A stretch of DNA of 13,105 nucleotides from Eubacteriales Family XIII. Incertae Sedis bacterium. GTDB taxonomy: Bacteria > Bacillota > Clostridia > Peptostreptococcales > Anaerovoracaceae. Positions 6,616-13,105 of this stretch are shown here, piece after piece. The stretch covers positions 1 through 13,105 of the forward strand of contig JAITAX010000041.1 of NCBI GenBank assembly GCA_031283865.1, read 5' to 3'. The first letter of the stretch is position 1. Each line of letters begins with the position of its first letter. Position numbers and translations under genes: made by a program. The notes below the pieces were generated by a model. The model saw only the letters and a program-made list of their open reading frames with translations, made no database searches and was not told where the DNA came from.

Positions 6616-7065
6616 ATGGACAAGAGACGATTGACGAGGATACTGGCGAGAGCGGACAGGCGCGACCTTGCGTCCCTGTCGGCCGATATTCGGAAAATGC
6701 ACCGCCCGGTCATCGTGAAAGCGCCGGAAAAGACCTTAGTCATGGTTAAAATGCGCGAACCCGTCAAGCAGAGCCTGTTTTATTTGGGTGAGGTCCTCGT
6801 CTGCGAAGCGTCGGTGGAGCTTGACGGCGCGCGGGGAAGCGCCGTGCTGATGGGCGACGACGCCGAAAAGACCCTTGACATGGCGATTATCGACGCGGCG
6901 ATCAACAAGGGGGTTTTTGACGGCGCGGACAGGCTGCTTGCGCTTGAAAAGGAGCAGGAGGACCGGCTGATGCGGGAAAACGCCCTGCACCTCAAAACGA
7001 TGGTTAACTTTGAATCTATGGATCGGGAGGCGCCGAATGATCTCAACGCTTTCAAAAAAGCATAA
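6616..7065 (+). CDS. phnG: C-P lyase core subunit PhnG
   Basis: This 149-residue protein matches the length of E. coli PhnG (150). With PhnH, PhnI and PhnJ it builds the C-P lyase core complex, and it takes part in the PhnI-catalysed coupling of ATP with phosphonate. Visible family features are the N-terminal RLTRILARADRRDLASLSAD, the central FYLGEVLVCEASVELDG and the MGDDAEKTLDMAIIDAAINK segment. A C-terminal helical part, ALEKEQEDRLMRENALHLK, carries the E..R..... tail seen in homologues. AAAGG at 6602-6606 lies nine bases before ATG 6616, and the upstream stop of phnE is one base away. It overlaps phnH by 29 bases. Confidence 0.93.
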   Translation: MDKRRLTRILARADRRDLASLSADIRKMHRPVIVKAPEKTLVMVKMREPVKQSLFYLGEVLVCEASVELDGARGSAVLMGDDAEKTLDMAIIDAAINKGVFDGADRLLALEKEQEDRLMRENALHLKTMVNFESMDREAPNDLNAFKKA

Positions 7066-7621
7066 ATTCGACGCGGTGTTTGACAGCCAAAAGGTTTTCA
7101 GATGCCTGCTCGAAGCGATGTCCCATCCGGTACGGACGGTCAGCATAAAATCGTATGCGGACAAGCTGTCCGGCGGCAGGCCGGCGTTTCTGGCCTTGGC
7201 CGCAACGCTGCTCGACAACGAGGTCGGCTTTTGCATCCGCGAAAACGATTCGCTTTCGGATGAAATAACGCTGCTGACGCTTGCGAAGCGCGTTCCGCTC
7301 GAAGCGGCGGACTATATCTTTGTCTGCGATCCGATTGAGCTGAAAGACGCAATCGAAAGCGCAAAATGCGGAACGCCGGCCGATCCGCACGAGAGCGCAA
7401 CCCTTATTGTCCGCGCTTGCGGCAAACCCGCCTGCCGGCTGACGCTCTTCGGACCCGGCGTAGACGGCTCTGCGACGCTGCGGACGACGCAAACCGTGAA
7501 AGACGCAATTGCGCTGCGCGACGCGCAGAACCACGACTATCCGCAGGGTTTGGATTTTATTTTTGTTTCGGACGCGGGCGAGCTGTTTGCCGTCCCGCGG
7601 CTTGTCGGGGAGGTGCGATAA
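7037..7621 (+). CDS. phnH: C-P lyase core subunit PhnH
   Basis: This 194-residue protein has the same length as E. coli PhnH, a core-complex subunit with a PLP-transferase-like fold but no PLP chemistry. The N-terminal signature FDSQKVFRCLLEAMSHPVRT matches the PhnH FRxLLEAMSRPG motif, although the usual Pro-Gly is Pro-Val here. Later segments typical of the family are DNEVGFCI, the acidic YIFVCDP strand, LTLFGPGVDGS and PQGLDFIFVSDAGELFAVPR. The start ATG at 7037 has a strong GGGAGG (7025-7030) six bases upstream. A TTG at 7010 is in frame but lacks a site. Translation begins inside the last 29 bases of phnG. The stop TAA touches the phnI ATG with no gap. Confidence 0.92.
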   Translation: MISTLSKKHKFDAVFDSQKVFRCLLEAMSHPVRTVSIKSYADKLSGGRPAFLALAATLLDNEVGFCIRENDSLSDEITLLTLAKRVPLEAADYIFVCDPIELKDAIESAKCGTPADPHESATLIVRACGKPACRLTLFGPGVDGSATLRTTQTVKDAIALRDAQNHDYPQGLDFIFVSDAGELFAVPRLVGEVR

Positions 7622-8686
7622 ATGGCCTATGCGGCGGTATCCGGCGGCAGGGAAGCCATCGAGGAAAGCATAAAGCTGCTGGAGTATTATAAAAGCGGAA
7701 CGGATAAGGACATTGAAACCGAGGCTGTTGAAAACAAGCTGTCGCTGCTCGTGGATCGCGTCATGAGCGAGGCGGGTCTGTACGCGAAGACCTATGCCGC
7801 CCTTGCCCTCAAGCAGTGCGAGGGCGCGCCTGAGGAAGCGGTCTTCCTGCTGCGGGCGTACCGATCCACCCTTGCGAGAAATTATTACACCCGGCCGGCG
7901 GATACCGAAAACATGCGGATCGTTCGCCGCATCTCCGCCGCGTTCAAGGACATAAGCGGCGGCCAGATTCTCGGTGCGACTTATGATTATACCCACAGGC
8001 TGATCCGTTTTGACATCGATCGAGAACATCCCGCCGCATTGCAGAGGCATATGCGGGAACTGCTCGCCGCGCAGAAGCCGGAGAAGCTCGCGCCCTGCCC
8101 TCGCGTTTCGGACGAACTGAAAAAAGAGGGGCTGATCGACAACTGCAGCCAAAGCGACGAGGCCCCCCACGACGTGACCGTGCACATGACGAAATTCCCG
8201 GCGACGCGAAGCGCGCGCCTGCAAACGCTCTCCCGTGCGGACAGCGGCTTTATCTCCGGGCTGGCCTATTCGGCGCTGCGCGGCTTCGGGCAGGTGCATC
8301 CGACTGTCGGCGAGCTGCGCTGCGGCTATGTGGAGCTATGCGTACCCTATCTGTTCGATGAAAACGAGAGCATCTGCATAGGCGAAATATTGATTACGGA
8401 AGCGGAGTGCTTTAACGATGCCGGCGACCGGGATTGCTTGAAGCTCGCCGTCGGCTACGGCGCGGTTTTCGGCAGAAATGAAAATAAGGCGATTGCAATG
8501 GCCGTTATCGACCGCGAGCTGGACGCCGGCGGCCGGTATCCCGCGCAAAACGAAGAGTTTGTGCTGATGCACGGCGACAGCTTGGAAATGAATGGTTTCA
8601 TCTCCCATCTGAAATTGCCGCACTATGTCACCTTTCAATCGAAGCTGGATGCGGTGCGGAAAAGCAGGGGGCCGAAAGATGTATAG
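7622..8686 (+). CDS. phnI: C-P lyase core subunit PhnI (ribose 1-methylphosphonate 5-triphosphate synthase)
   Basis: This 354-residue protein is the same length as E. coli PhnI. It catalyses nucleophilic displacement of adenine from ATP by phosphonate, giving ribose 1-phosphonate 5-triphosphate. It needs PhnG, PhnH and PhnL. Recognisable blocks are the start MAYAAVSGGREAIEESIKLLE and the middle LRAYRSTLARNYYTRP. The strongly conserved block GLAYSALRGFGQVHPTVGEL, continuing RCGYVELCV, comes next. The C-terminal FVLMHGDSLEMNGFISHLKL, with PHYVTFQSKLDAVRK, follows. GGGGAGG (7607-7613) lies eight bases before ATG 7622. The last eight bases overlap phnJ. Confidence 0.96.
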   Translation: MAYAAVSGGREAIEESIKLLEYYKSGTDKDIETEAVENKLSLLVDRVMSEAGLYAKTYAALALKQCEGAPEEAVFLLRAYRSTLARNYYTRPADTENMRIVRRISAAFKDISGGQILGATYDYTHRLIRFDIDREHPAALQRHMRELLAAQKPEKLAPCPRVSDELKKEGLIDNCSQSDEAPHDVTVHMTKFPATRSARLQTLSRADSGFISGLAYSALRGFGQVHPTVGELRCGYVELCVPYLFDENESICIGEILITEAECFNDAGDRDCLKLAVGYGAVFGRNENKAIAMAVIDRELDAGGRYPAQNEEFVLMHGDSLEMNGFISHLKLPHYVTFQSKLDAVRKSRGPKDV

Positions 8687-9518
8687 CGACTACAATTTCG
8701 CCTTTCTCGACGAGGGTTCCAAGCGGGAGATACGCCGCGCGTCGCTGAAAGCCGTCGCAATACCGGGCTATCAGGTGCCTTTCGGTTCCCGCGAGCTTCC
8801 CATCGGCCGCGGCTGGGGTACGGGCGGCATCCAGCTCACCCTCTCGCTGATCGGGCCGGACGACGTCCTCAAGGTGATCGATCAGGGCAGCGACGAAAGC
8901 GTAAACGCCGTCAACATAAAAAAATTCATCGGCCTGTGCACCGATGTGAGAACGACCGCGAACAGCCGCGAGGCGACCTTGATACAGACGCGGCACAGGA
9001 TCCCCGAAATCCCCCTGTCGGACGGGCAGATCCTCGTGCTTCAGGTCCCCATTCCGGAACCGCTGCGCATTGTGGAACCCCGCGAGGAGGTGACGAAGAA
9101 AATGCACGCCGAGAAAGACTACGCCCCGATCTGGCTTCAGCTTTACGAAAGCCTTGTGAAATACAAAAAGGTGACGCTCGCGTCCGAATATCCCTGCATG
9201 GTCGCGGGACACTACATGATGAACCCAAGCCCGATTCCGAAGTTTGACAATCCCAAGCTGCACAAGGCGGACTGCCTGTACCTGTTCGGCGCGGGGCGCG
9301 AGAAAAAGATCTACGCCGTCCCGCCGCATACAGAGGTCGTTTCGCTGGCTTTCGACGACATCCCGTTTGAACCGGAACATTTTGAGGGCAAAAAATGCCG
9401 CCTGTGCGGAAGCGCGGACACCTACCTCGATGAGATGTTCGACGCCTTGACCGGCGAGAAGCTGTATCAATGCTCCGATACTTCTTACTGCAAGGAGGTG
9501 CGAGGGGCATGTGTCTGA
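8679..9518 (+). CDS. phnJ: C-P lyase PhnJ (radical SAM, ribose 1-methylphosphonate 5-phosphate C-P lyase)
   Basis: This 279-residue enzyme performs the C-P bond cleavage. The product is ribose 1,2-cyclic phosphate 5-phosphate plus a hydrocarbon. The C-terminal cysteines are C240, C243, C265 and C271, spaced CX2CX21CX5C exactly as in E. coli PhnJ. By homology the first three bind the [4Fe-4S] cluster and C271 is the proposed thiyl-radical residue (E. coli C272). The glycyl-radical candidate is G30 in KAVAIPGYQVPFGSRE, equal to E. coli G32. Other highly conserved blocks are RGWGTGGIQLTLSLIG, ATLIQTRHRIPE, PSPIPKFDNPK and LFGAGREKKIYAVPPHTEV. ATG 8679 is chosen because the homologous protein begins at YNFAFLDE and AGGGGG (8666-8671) is correctly placed. 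A further Cys at 278 is not part of the motif. It overlaps phnI by eight and phnK by ten bases. Confidence 0.97.
   Translation: MYSDYNFAFLDEGSKREIRRASLKAVAIPGYQVPFGSRELPIGRGWGTGGIQLTLSLIGPDDVLKVIDQGSDESVNAVNIKKFIGLCTDVRTTANSREATLIQTRHRIPEIPLSDGQILVLQVPIPEPLRIVEPREEVTKKMHAEKDYAPIWLQLYESLVKYKKVTLASEYPCMVAGHYMMNPSPIPKFDNPKLHKADCLYLFGAGREKKIYAVPPHTEVVSLAFDDIPFEPEHFEGKKCRLCGSADTYLDEMFDALTGEKLYQCSDTSYCKEVRGACV
9492..9500 (+). promoter_or_regulatory. Near-consensus Shine-Dalgarno of phnK inside phnJ
   Basis: AAGGAGGTG is the strongest ribosome-binding site in the window and lies within the last codons of phnJ. It decides the phnK start at ATG 9509, over in-frame codons further upstream. Confidence 0.85.
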
Positions 9519-10342
9519 ACGAAACGCCCGTCCTGCAAGTCAGAAACTTCACCCTCCGATACGGGAGCGGCTGCCCCGCCTGCGGGGAACGCTTGGAGAA
9601 AAACCGCTGCGCGCTGTGCGGCAGCGTATGGGCGGCAAACGACCTCTCCCTTGACGTCTACCCCGGAGAGGTGCTCGGCATTGTCGGCGAGAGCGGCTCG
9701 GGCAAAACCACATTGATGCGCTCGCTGTATTTTGACTTCACGCCGACCTTTGGCCTTGCGCTGCTGCGCGATTATCAAGAGGGCCGAAAAAACATATGGG
9801 AAGCGAGCGCGGCGGACCGGCGCATGATTAAAAATCGCATCATGGGGATGGTCTATCAGAATCCGATTTTGGGCCTGCGCATGAACCATTCGACCGCGTC
9901 CAATATCGCGGAGAAGCTTATCGCGGCCGGCAGCCGGAACGCCGGGCAGATGACCGAACGCGCGCGAGGGCTTTTGGAATCCGTGGAGATCATGACCTCC
10001 CGCATGGGCGAGGCGCCAAGGAACTTTTCCGGCGGAATGCAGCAGCGCGTTCAGATCTCCAAGGCGCTCGCCAACAATCCGGCCCTCTTGCTGCTCGACG
10101 AAGTAACCACGGGGCTTGATTTGTCGGTGCAGGCACGGGTGCTTGATTTGATTCGAAAAATCAAAGCGGAGTACGGCATATCCATCCTGCTGGTATCGCA
10201 TGACCTCGCCGTCGTCCGTATGCTCGCCGACAGGACGATTGTCATGCTGGACGGCAAGATCGCGGAAAGCGGGCTGACGGACCAAATCCTGGAGGACCCG
10301 CAGCACGCGTACACCCAGCAGCTTGTGCATTCGCTGATTTAG
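9509..10342 (+). CDS. phnK: C-P lyase-associated ABC ATPase PhnK with a four-cysteine insertion
   Basis: This 277-residue ABC protein docks on the PhnG-H-I-J core and is needed for phosphonate use. It is not a transporter subunit. It has Walker A GESGSGKTT (residues 60-68), signature FSGGMQQRVQISKALA, Walker B LLLLDEVTTGLDLSVQARVL and the switch His in LLVSHDLAVVRMLADR. VYPGEVLGIVGESGSGKT and the C-terminal DPQHAYTQQLVHS are typical of PhnK and the related oligopeptide-type ATPases. Residues 22-37 hold CPAC-X8-CALC, a pattern expected to bind zinc. From memory the shorter E. coli PhnK (about 252 residues) lacks it, while some Gram-positive PhnK proteins have something similar. The Walker B follow-on is DEVTTGLD rather than DEPTGGLD. 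Start: AAGGAGGTG (9492-9500), a near-perfect Shine-Dalgarno, is eight bases before ATG 9509. Confidence 0.94.
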   Translation: MCLNETPVLQVRNFTLRYGSGCPACGERLEKNRCALCGSVWAANDLSLDVYPGEVLGIVGESGSGKTTLMRSLYFDFTPTFGLALLRDYQEGRKNIWEASAADRRMIKNRIMGMVYQNPILGLRMNHSTASNIAEKLIAAGSRNAGQMTERARGLLESVEIMTSRMGEAPRNFSGGMQQRVQISKALANNPALLLLDEVTTGLDLSVQARVLDLIRKIKAEYGISILLVSHDLAVVRMLADRTIVMLDGKIAESGLTDQILEDPQHAYTQQLVHSLI

Positions 10343-10357
10343 AGAGGAGAAAACAGA

Positions 10358-11536
10358 TTGATCGCTATAAAAAACGGAAAAACGGTGACGCCGGACCGGG
10401 TCGTCGAGAATAAAACATTGCTTTTCGACCGCGACGGGATTTTCGGATTCTCCGACAGCCGCGAGCGGGCGGAGGACGCCGCCTGCGTCGTCGACGCGCG
10501 GGGGCGCTACATCCTGCCGGGGCTGATCGACGTCCACTCGGACAAGATCGAGCAATATATAAAGCCGCGCCCCACATCGCAGATGGACTTTGAATTTGCC
10601 CTAAAGGTATGCGAACGTGACTTGCTCGGCGCCGGAATCACCACGATGTACCATTCGCTGTCCCTGTACAAGGATGAAATCTTCGGGCGATGCGTGCTGA
10701 AATCGCGGGAGAATGTGCAAAAAATAGCCGATTTGACAGCCGAACTTCACCTGCGCAATCATCTGATCCGGCACCGGCTCCATCTGCGCATAGAGCTTGA
10801 CAATCCGGAAATCTTCGACACCGTGCGCGATCTGATTAGGGGCGGAAAGACGCACTTGATTTCCTTTATGGATCATACCCCGGGACAAGGGCAGTACACG
10901 GATCTTGGCGTATACCGCGACACCGTTTCCAAATACAACGGCAAGGAGATCCGCACGCTCGGATTTGACGGCGTTTTGGCGTATCACAAAAACAAAGAAT
11001 TTCTCTCCCTCGCAAAGCGCAAGGAGCTGGCCGAGCTTGCGCACGAAAAAGGGATCGCCGTGGCCTCGCATGACGATGATACCGAGGAAAAGCTCGCTCT
11101 GAACCGTGTGATCGGGGTGGACGTCAGCGAATTTCCGGTTTCGCTCGAGGCCGCAAAATCCGCAAAGTCACAAGGCTTTCACACCGTCGTGGGCGCGGCG
11201 AACATCCTGCGGGGCGGTTCCCATTCGGGCAACCTGTCGGCGGCGGAAGCGGTTTTGGAGGACTGCGCCGACATAATCTGCTCGGATTACTATCCCGCCG
11301 CTATTCTGCACAGCATATTTCACATGCACGAAAGCTACGGCGTCCCTCTGCCCCAAATGGTTAACAGGGCGACGCTGAATCCGGCAAAGGCCATGGGAAC
11401 GGACAAGGACTACGGCTCCGTTGAGCCGGGCAAAAAGGCCGACTTGCTGATTGTGGATATCTTGGACGGCTACCCGGTGATTACGGATGTGTTTGTGGAC
11501 GGTCACGCGACCTATCGCGTCGAGTATCGGAGCTGA
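10358..11536 (+). CDS. phnM: Ribose 1-methylphosphonate 5-triphosphate diphosphatase PhnM
   Basis: This 392-residue metal-dependent amidohydrolase-superfamily enzyme releases pyrophosphate from ribose 1-phosphonate 5-triphosphate, making the PhnJ substrate. The metal-binding entry motif is LPGLIDVHSDKIEQYIKPRP, with H60 and D62. Further expected blocks are GITTMYHSLSLY, LISFMDHTPGQGQY, GIAVASHDDDTEEKL and NILRGGSHSGNLSAAEA. A C-terminal GSVEPGKKADLLIVDI, the standard amidohydrolase ending, closes the domain. It begins with TTG at 10358. GAGGAG (10344-10349) is eight bases upstream and there is no in-frame ATG nearby, so the non-standard start is well supported. It follows phnK after 15 bases and precedes phnL after two. 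In E. coli the order is phnL-phnM; here it is reversed. Confidence 0.95.
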   Translation: MIAIKNGKTVTPDRVVENKTLLFDRDGIFGFSDSRERAEDAACVVDARGRYILPGLIDVHSDKIEQYIKPRPTSQMDFEFALKVCERDLLGAGITTMYHSLSLYKDEIFGRCVLKSRENVQKIADLTAELHLRNHLIRHRLHLRIELDNPEIFDTVRDLIRGGKTHLISFMDHTPGQGQYTDLGVYRDTVSKYNGKEIRTLGFDGVLAYHKNKEFLSLAKRKELAELAHEKGIAVASHDDDTEEKLALNRVIGVDVSEFPVSLEAAKSAKSQGFHTVVGAANILRGGSHSGNLSAAEAVLEDCADIICSDYYPAAILHSIFHMHESYGVPLPQMVNRATLNPAKAMGTDKDYGSVEPGKKADLLIVDILDGYPVITDVFVDGHATYRVEYRS

Positions 11537-11538
11537 GT

Positions 11539-12234
11539 ATGGAGATTTTACGCGTAAGCGATCTCGGCAAGGATTTTTATTTGCATGAGCCGGGACTCGA
11601 AATCAAGTCCTGTCACAATATAAACCTGACGCTCCGCAGGGGAGAGTTCATCGGGATTGTGGGGCTGTCGGGCGCGGGCAAGTCCACGATCCTCAAATGT
11701 ATCAACCGCAGTTGTCTGCCCACGCGGGGCGAAATATGGTACGACAGCGCGCTGTTCGGAAAAATCAATCTGGTTTCGGCCTCCGAACGAGAGATCCTGT
11801 ACCTGCGCCGCCATGAAATCGGATACGTGTCGCAGTTTTTGAATGTCATGCCCCGGACGACGGCAAAGGCGCACGTGATGAACGCCTTACTCCTTTCGGC
11901 GGCGGATATGAAAACCGCCGAAGCGGACGCGAAAGAAATGCTTTCCTATTTTCGGCTGCCCGAAAATCTGTGGAATTTGTATCCCGCCACCTTTTCGGGC
12001 GGCGAGAGGCTTAGGCTCAACCTCGCCCACGCCATGGTTAAAAAGCCGCGCCTGCTCCTGCTGGACGAACCCACCGCAGCGCTCGACAACAAGACGAAAC
12101 GCCTTGTCAGGGACATCCTGCAAAAGCTCAAAGGCCCGGACACCGGCATGATCGGCATCTTCCATGACATCGCGTTTATGGAGGGTGTATGCGATCAGGT
12201 CTTCAATATATCCAACGGGGCGTTTGCCTCATGA
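11539..12234 (+). CDS. phnL: C-P lyase-associated ABC ATPase PhnL
   Basis: This 231-residue ABC protein (E. coli PhnL about 226) is required with PhnG, PhnH and PhnI to form the ribose phosphonate triphosphate, and is reported to bind the core next to PhnK. It shows Walker A GLSGAGKST (residues 42-50), a Q-loop IGYVSQFLNVMPRTTAKAHV, signature FSGGERLRLNLAHAM, Walker B LLLLDEPTAALDN and the switch His in IGIFHDIAFMEG. The start, MEILRVSDLGKDFYLHEPGL, with the conserved Phe-x-LH, is typical of PhnL. The signature has RLR where many homologues have QQR. A weak GGAG at 11529-11532 precedes ATG 11539, and translation is probably coupled to the phnM stop two bases away. Its TGA overlaps the ATG of the next gene (ATGA). 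Confidence 0.94.
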   Translation: MEILRVSDLGKDFYLHEPGLEIKSCHNINLTLRRGEFIGIVGLSGAGKSTILKCINRSCLPTRGEIWYDSALFGKINLVSASEREILYLRRHEIGYVSQFLNVMPRTTAKAHVMNALLLSAADMKTAEADAKEMLSYFRLPENLWNLYPATFSGGERLRLNLAHAMVKKPRLLLLDEPTAALDNKTKRLVRDILQKLKGPDTGMIGIFHDIAFMEGVCDQVFNISNGAFAS

Positions 12235-13085
12235 AAGCCGATTTGCATATCCACTCCGACGTTTCCGACGGCAGCGCCACGATTGCGCAAATAATCGAAG
12301 CAGCCAAGGCGAAAGGGCTGGACGCCATCGCTGTGACGGATCACGACACCCTGTCCCACAGGGCGCAGATCCCGTCGGATGCGGGCATACAAGTCCTCGC
12401 GGGCGTCGAGTTGTCGACGGTTCATCGCAAATCGAACACGCAGGCGCATATTTTGGGGTATAACATAAAGAGGCCCCGCCGGATCACCGCCCTCACCGAG
12501 CCGCTTTTGGAGGCGCGCAACAAAAACTCCGAAAGGCAGGCGGAGATTTTGATTGGACTTGGTTTTCGAATCGAAACGGATAAGCTCGCGCGCGCCGATG
12601 GGAAATATCTATACAAACAACATATTATGGATTGGCTTGTAGCTACCGGGCAGGTCCCTGAGCTGTTCGGCGATTTCTACCAAACGACGTTCAAGCGGAA
12701 CGGCCCATGCGCTTTTGACATTGCGTATACAGACGTTTTTGAGGCGCTGCGGGCCGTAAAAGAGGCCGGCGGGCTTGCCGTGCTTGCGCATCCGGGCCGG
12801 CAGAAGAATTTTTGGCTCATTCCCAAGCTCGTCGAATCGGGTCTGGACGGCCTCGAACTGAACCATCACGCAAACGGCCCGCAGGACAGGGAAATCATAC
12901 GGGATTATGCGGACCGCTTCGGTTTGTTCCTGACCGGCGGCAGCGACTACCACGGCCGGTATGAACCGCAGCCTTTTGGCATCGGCGACTTTTTATCGGA
13001 AGACAGCGGGGCGCAAGCGATATGCCCGGCCCCTGTCTCAATTTTGGCTCGTTCGAAATTGAAGCGCGAAGCGCAGTTCAAATAG
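12231..13085 (+). CDS. phnPP: PHP-superfamily phosphoesterase, likely phosphoribosyl 1,2-cyclic phosphate 1,2-diphosphodiesterase (PhnPP)
   Basis: This 284-residue PHP-domain protein carries the complete metal-ligand set. The residues are H6 and H8 (ADLHIHSDVSDGS), D13, the TDHD motif (D37-D39), E60 (AGVELS), H73 (AHILGY), H187 (LAHPG), and D239 with H241 (GGSDYHG). A phosphonate-operon PHP enzyme from Eggerthella lenta is known to hydrolyse both ester bonds of ribose 1,2-cyclic phosphate 5-phosphate, giving ribose 5-phosphate and phosphate. Here the gene is translationally coupled to phnL by an ATGA overlap, and no phnP is present, so the same role is the best inference. The usual E. coli route needs PhnP plus PhnN. 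ATG 12231 is chosen because the conserved KADLHIHS begins at residue 2. Other PHP roles (histidinol phosphatase, 5'-nucleotide or oligonucleotide hydrolysis) are possible but less likely in this position. Confidence 0.88.
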   Translation: MKADLHIHSDVSDGSATIAQIIEAAKAKGLDAIAVTDHDTLSHRAQIPSDAGIQVLAGVELSTVHRKSNTQAHILGYNIKRPRRITALTEPLLEARNKNSERQAEILIGLGFRIETDKLARADGKYLYKQHIMDWLVATGQVPELFGDFYQTTFKRNGPCAFDIAYTDVFEALRAVKEAGGLAVLAHPGRQKNFWLIPKLVESGLDGLELNHHANGPQDREIIRDYADRFGLFLTGGSDYHGRYEPQPFGIGDFLSEDSGAQAICPAPVSILARSKLKREAQFK

Positions 13086-13105
13086 GATGCTCGGCGGTTT
13101 GCGCC

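Noticed and set aside
7052..8299. Long open frame on the - strand (415 codons) opposite phnH and phnI
   Set aside because: A shadow of two well-supported genes in GC-rich DNA; composition is Arg/Gln-rich and no domain is recognisable.
9509..10342. PhnK as an oligopeptide or nickel importer ATPase
   Set aside because: The motifs resemble that family, but the gene is embedded between phnJ and phnM without adjacent permease genes, which fits PhnK.
9485..10555. Long open frame on the - strand (356 codons) opposite phnK
   Set aside because: Antisense to an ABC ATPase with all motifs intact; no start signal and no recognisable domain.
13087..13105. ATG at 13087 as the start of another operon gene
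   Set aside because: Only six codons are visible, there is no ribosome-binding site, and nothing can be recognised.

Overview
The window comes from a GC-rich bacterium and every gene I can support is on the + strand. S-layer homology (SLH) repeats, a dockerin, Shine-Dalgarno-led genes (one with a TTG start) and a PHP-family enzyme at the end of the phosphonate operon together suggest an anaerobic Bacillota/Clostridia-type organism. This is an inference; there is no rRNA or other taxonomic marker.

Layout. (1) Bases 1-1651 are a cell-surface block: the 3' end of a gene whose product ends in a dockerin-like domain, then a secreted protein with a cohesin-like N-terminal domain, an Asn-Pro/Gly-rich linker and three SLH repeats. 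A strong hairpin lies between them, and a perfect 3 x 12-bp tandem repeat follows the SLH gene. (2) Bases 1756-2937 hold two adjacent half-size CHR (chromate-transporter family) genes. (3) A 77-bp gap (2938-3014) carries a perfect TATAAT and an 8-bp hairpin. Upstream, overlapping the end of the second CHR gene, are TTTACC/TTCACA/TTTACA hexamers resembling a Bacillota PHO box. (4) Bases 3015-13085 are a very compact C-P lyase operon: phnD-phnC-phnE1-phnE2-phnG-phnH-phnI-phnJ-phnK-phnM-phnL-PHP phosphodiesterase.

How the operon works, from established pathway knowledge. PhnD (lipoprotein), PhnC (ATPase) and two PhnE permeases import phosphonate. PhnI, with PhnG, PhnH and PhnL, exchanges the adenine of ATP for the phosphonate. 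PhnM removes pyrophosphate to give ribose 1-phosphonate 5-phosphate. The radical-SAM enzyme PhnJ breaks the C-P bond, releasing a hydrocarbon (methane from methylphosphonate) and ribose 1,2-cyclic phosphate 5-phosphate. PhnK is the ABC protein that docks on the core complex. The last gene is best explained as PhnPP, a PHP-superfamily enzyme that hydrolyses both ester bonds of the cyclic phosphate to give ribose 5-phosphate and phosphate. It would replace PhnP and remove the need for PhnN; neither PhnN, PhnO, PhnP nor a PhnF-type regulator is seen here. The cluster looks complete for phosphonate scavenging.

I did not find a wholly new system. The most notable points are the PHP-for-PhnP replacement, a possible Pho-type control region, a four-cysteine insertion in PhnK, the dockerin next to an SLH-anchored cohesin-like protein, and the CHR pair directly upstream of the phn promoter.
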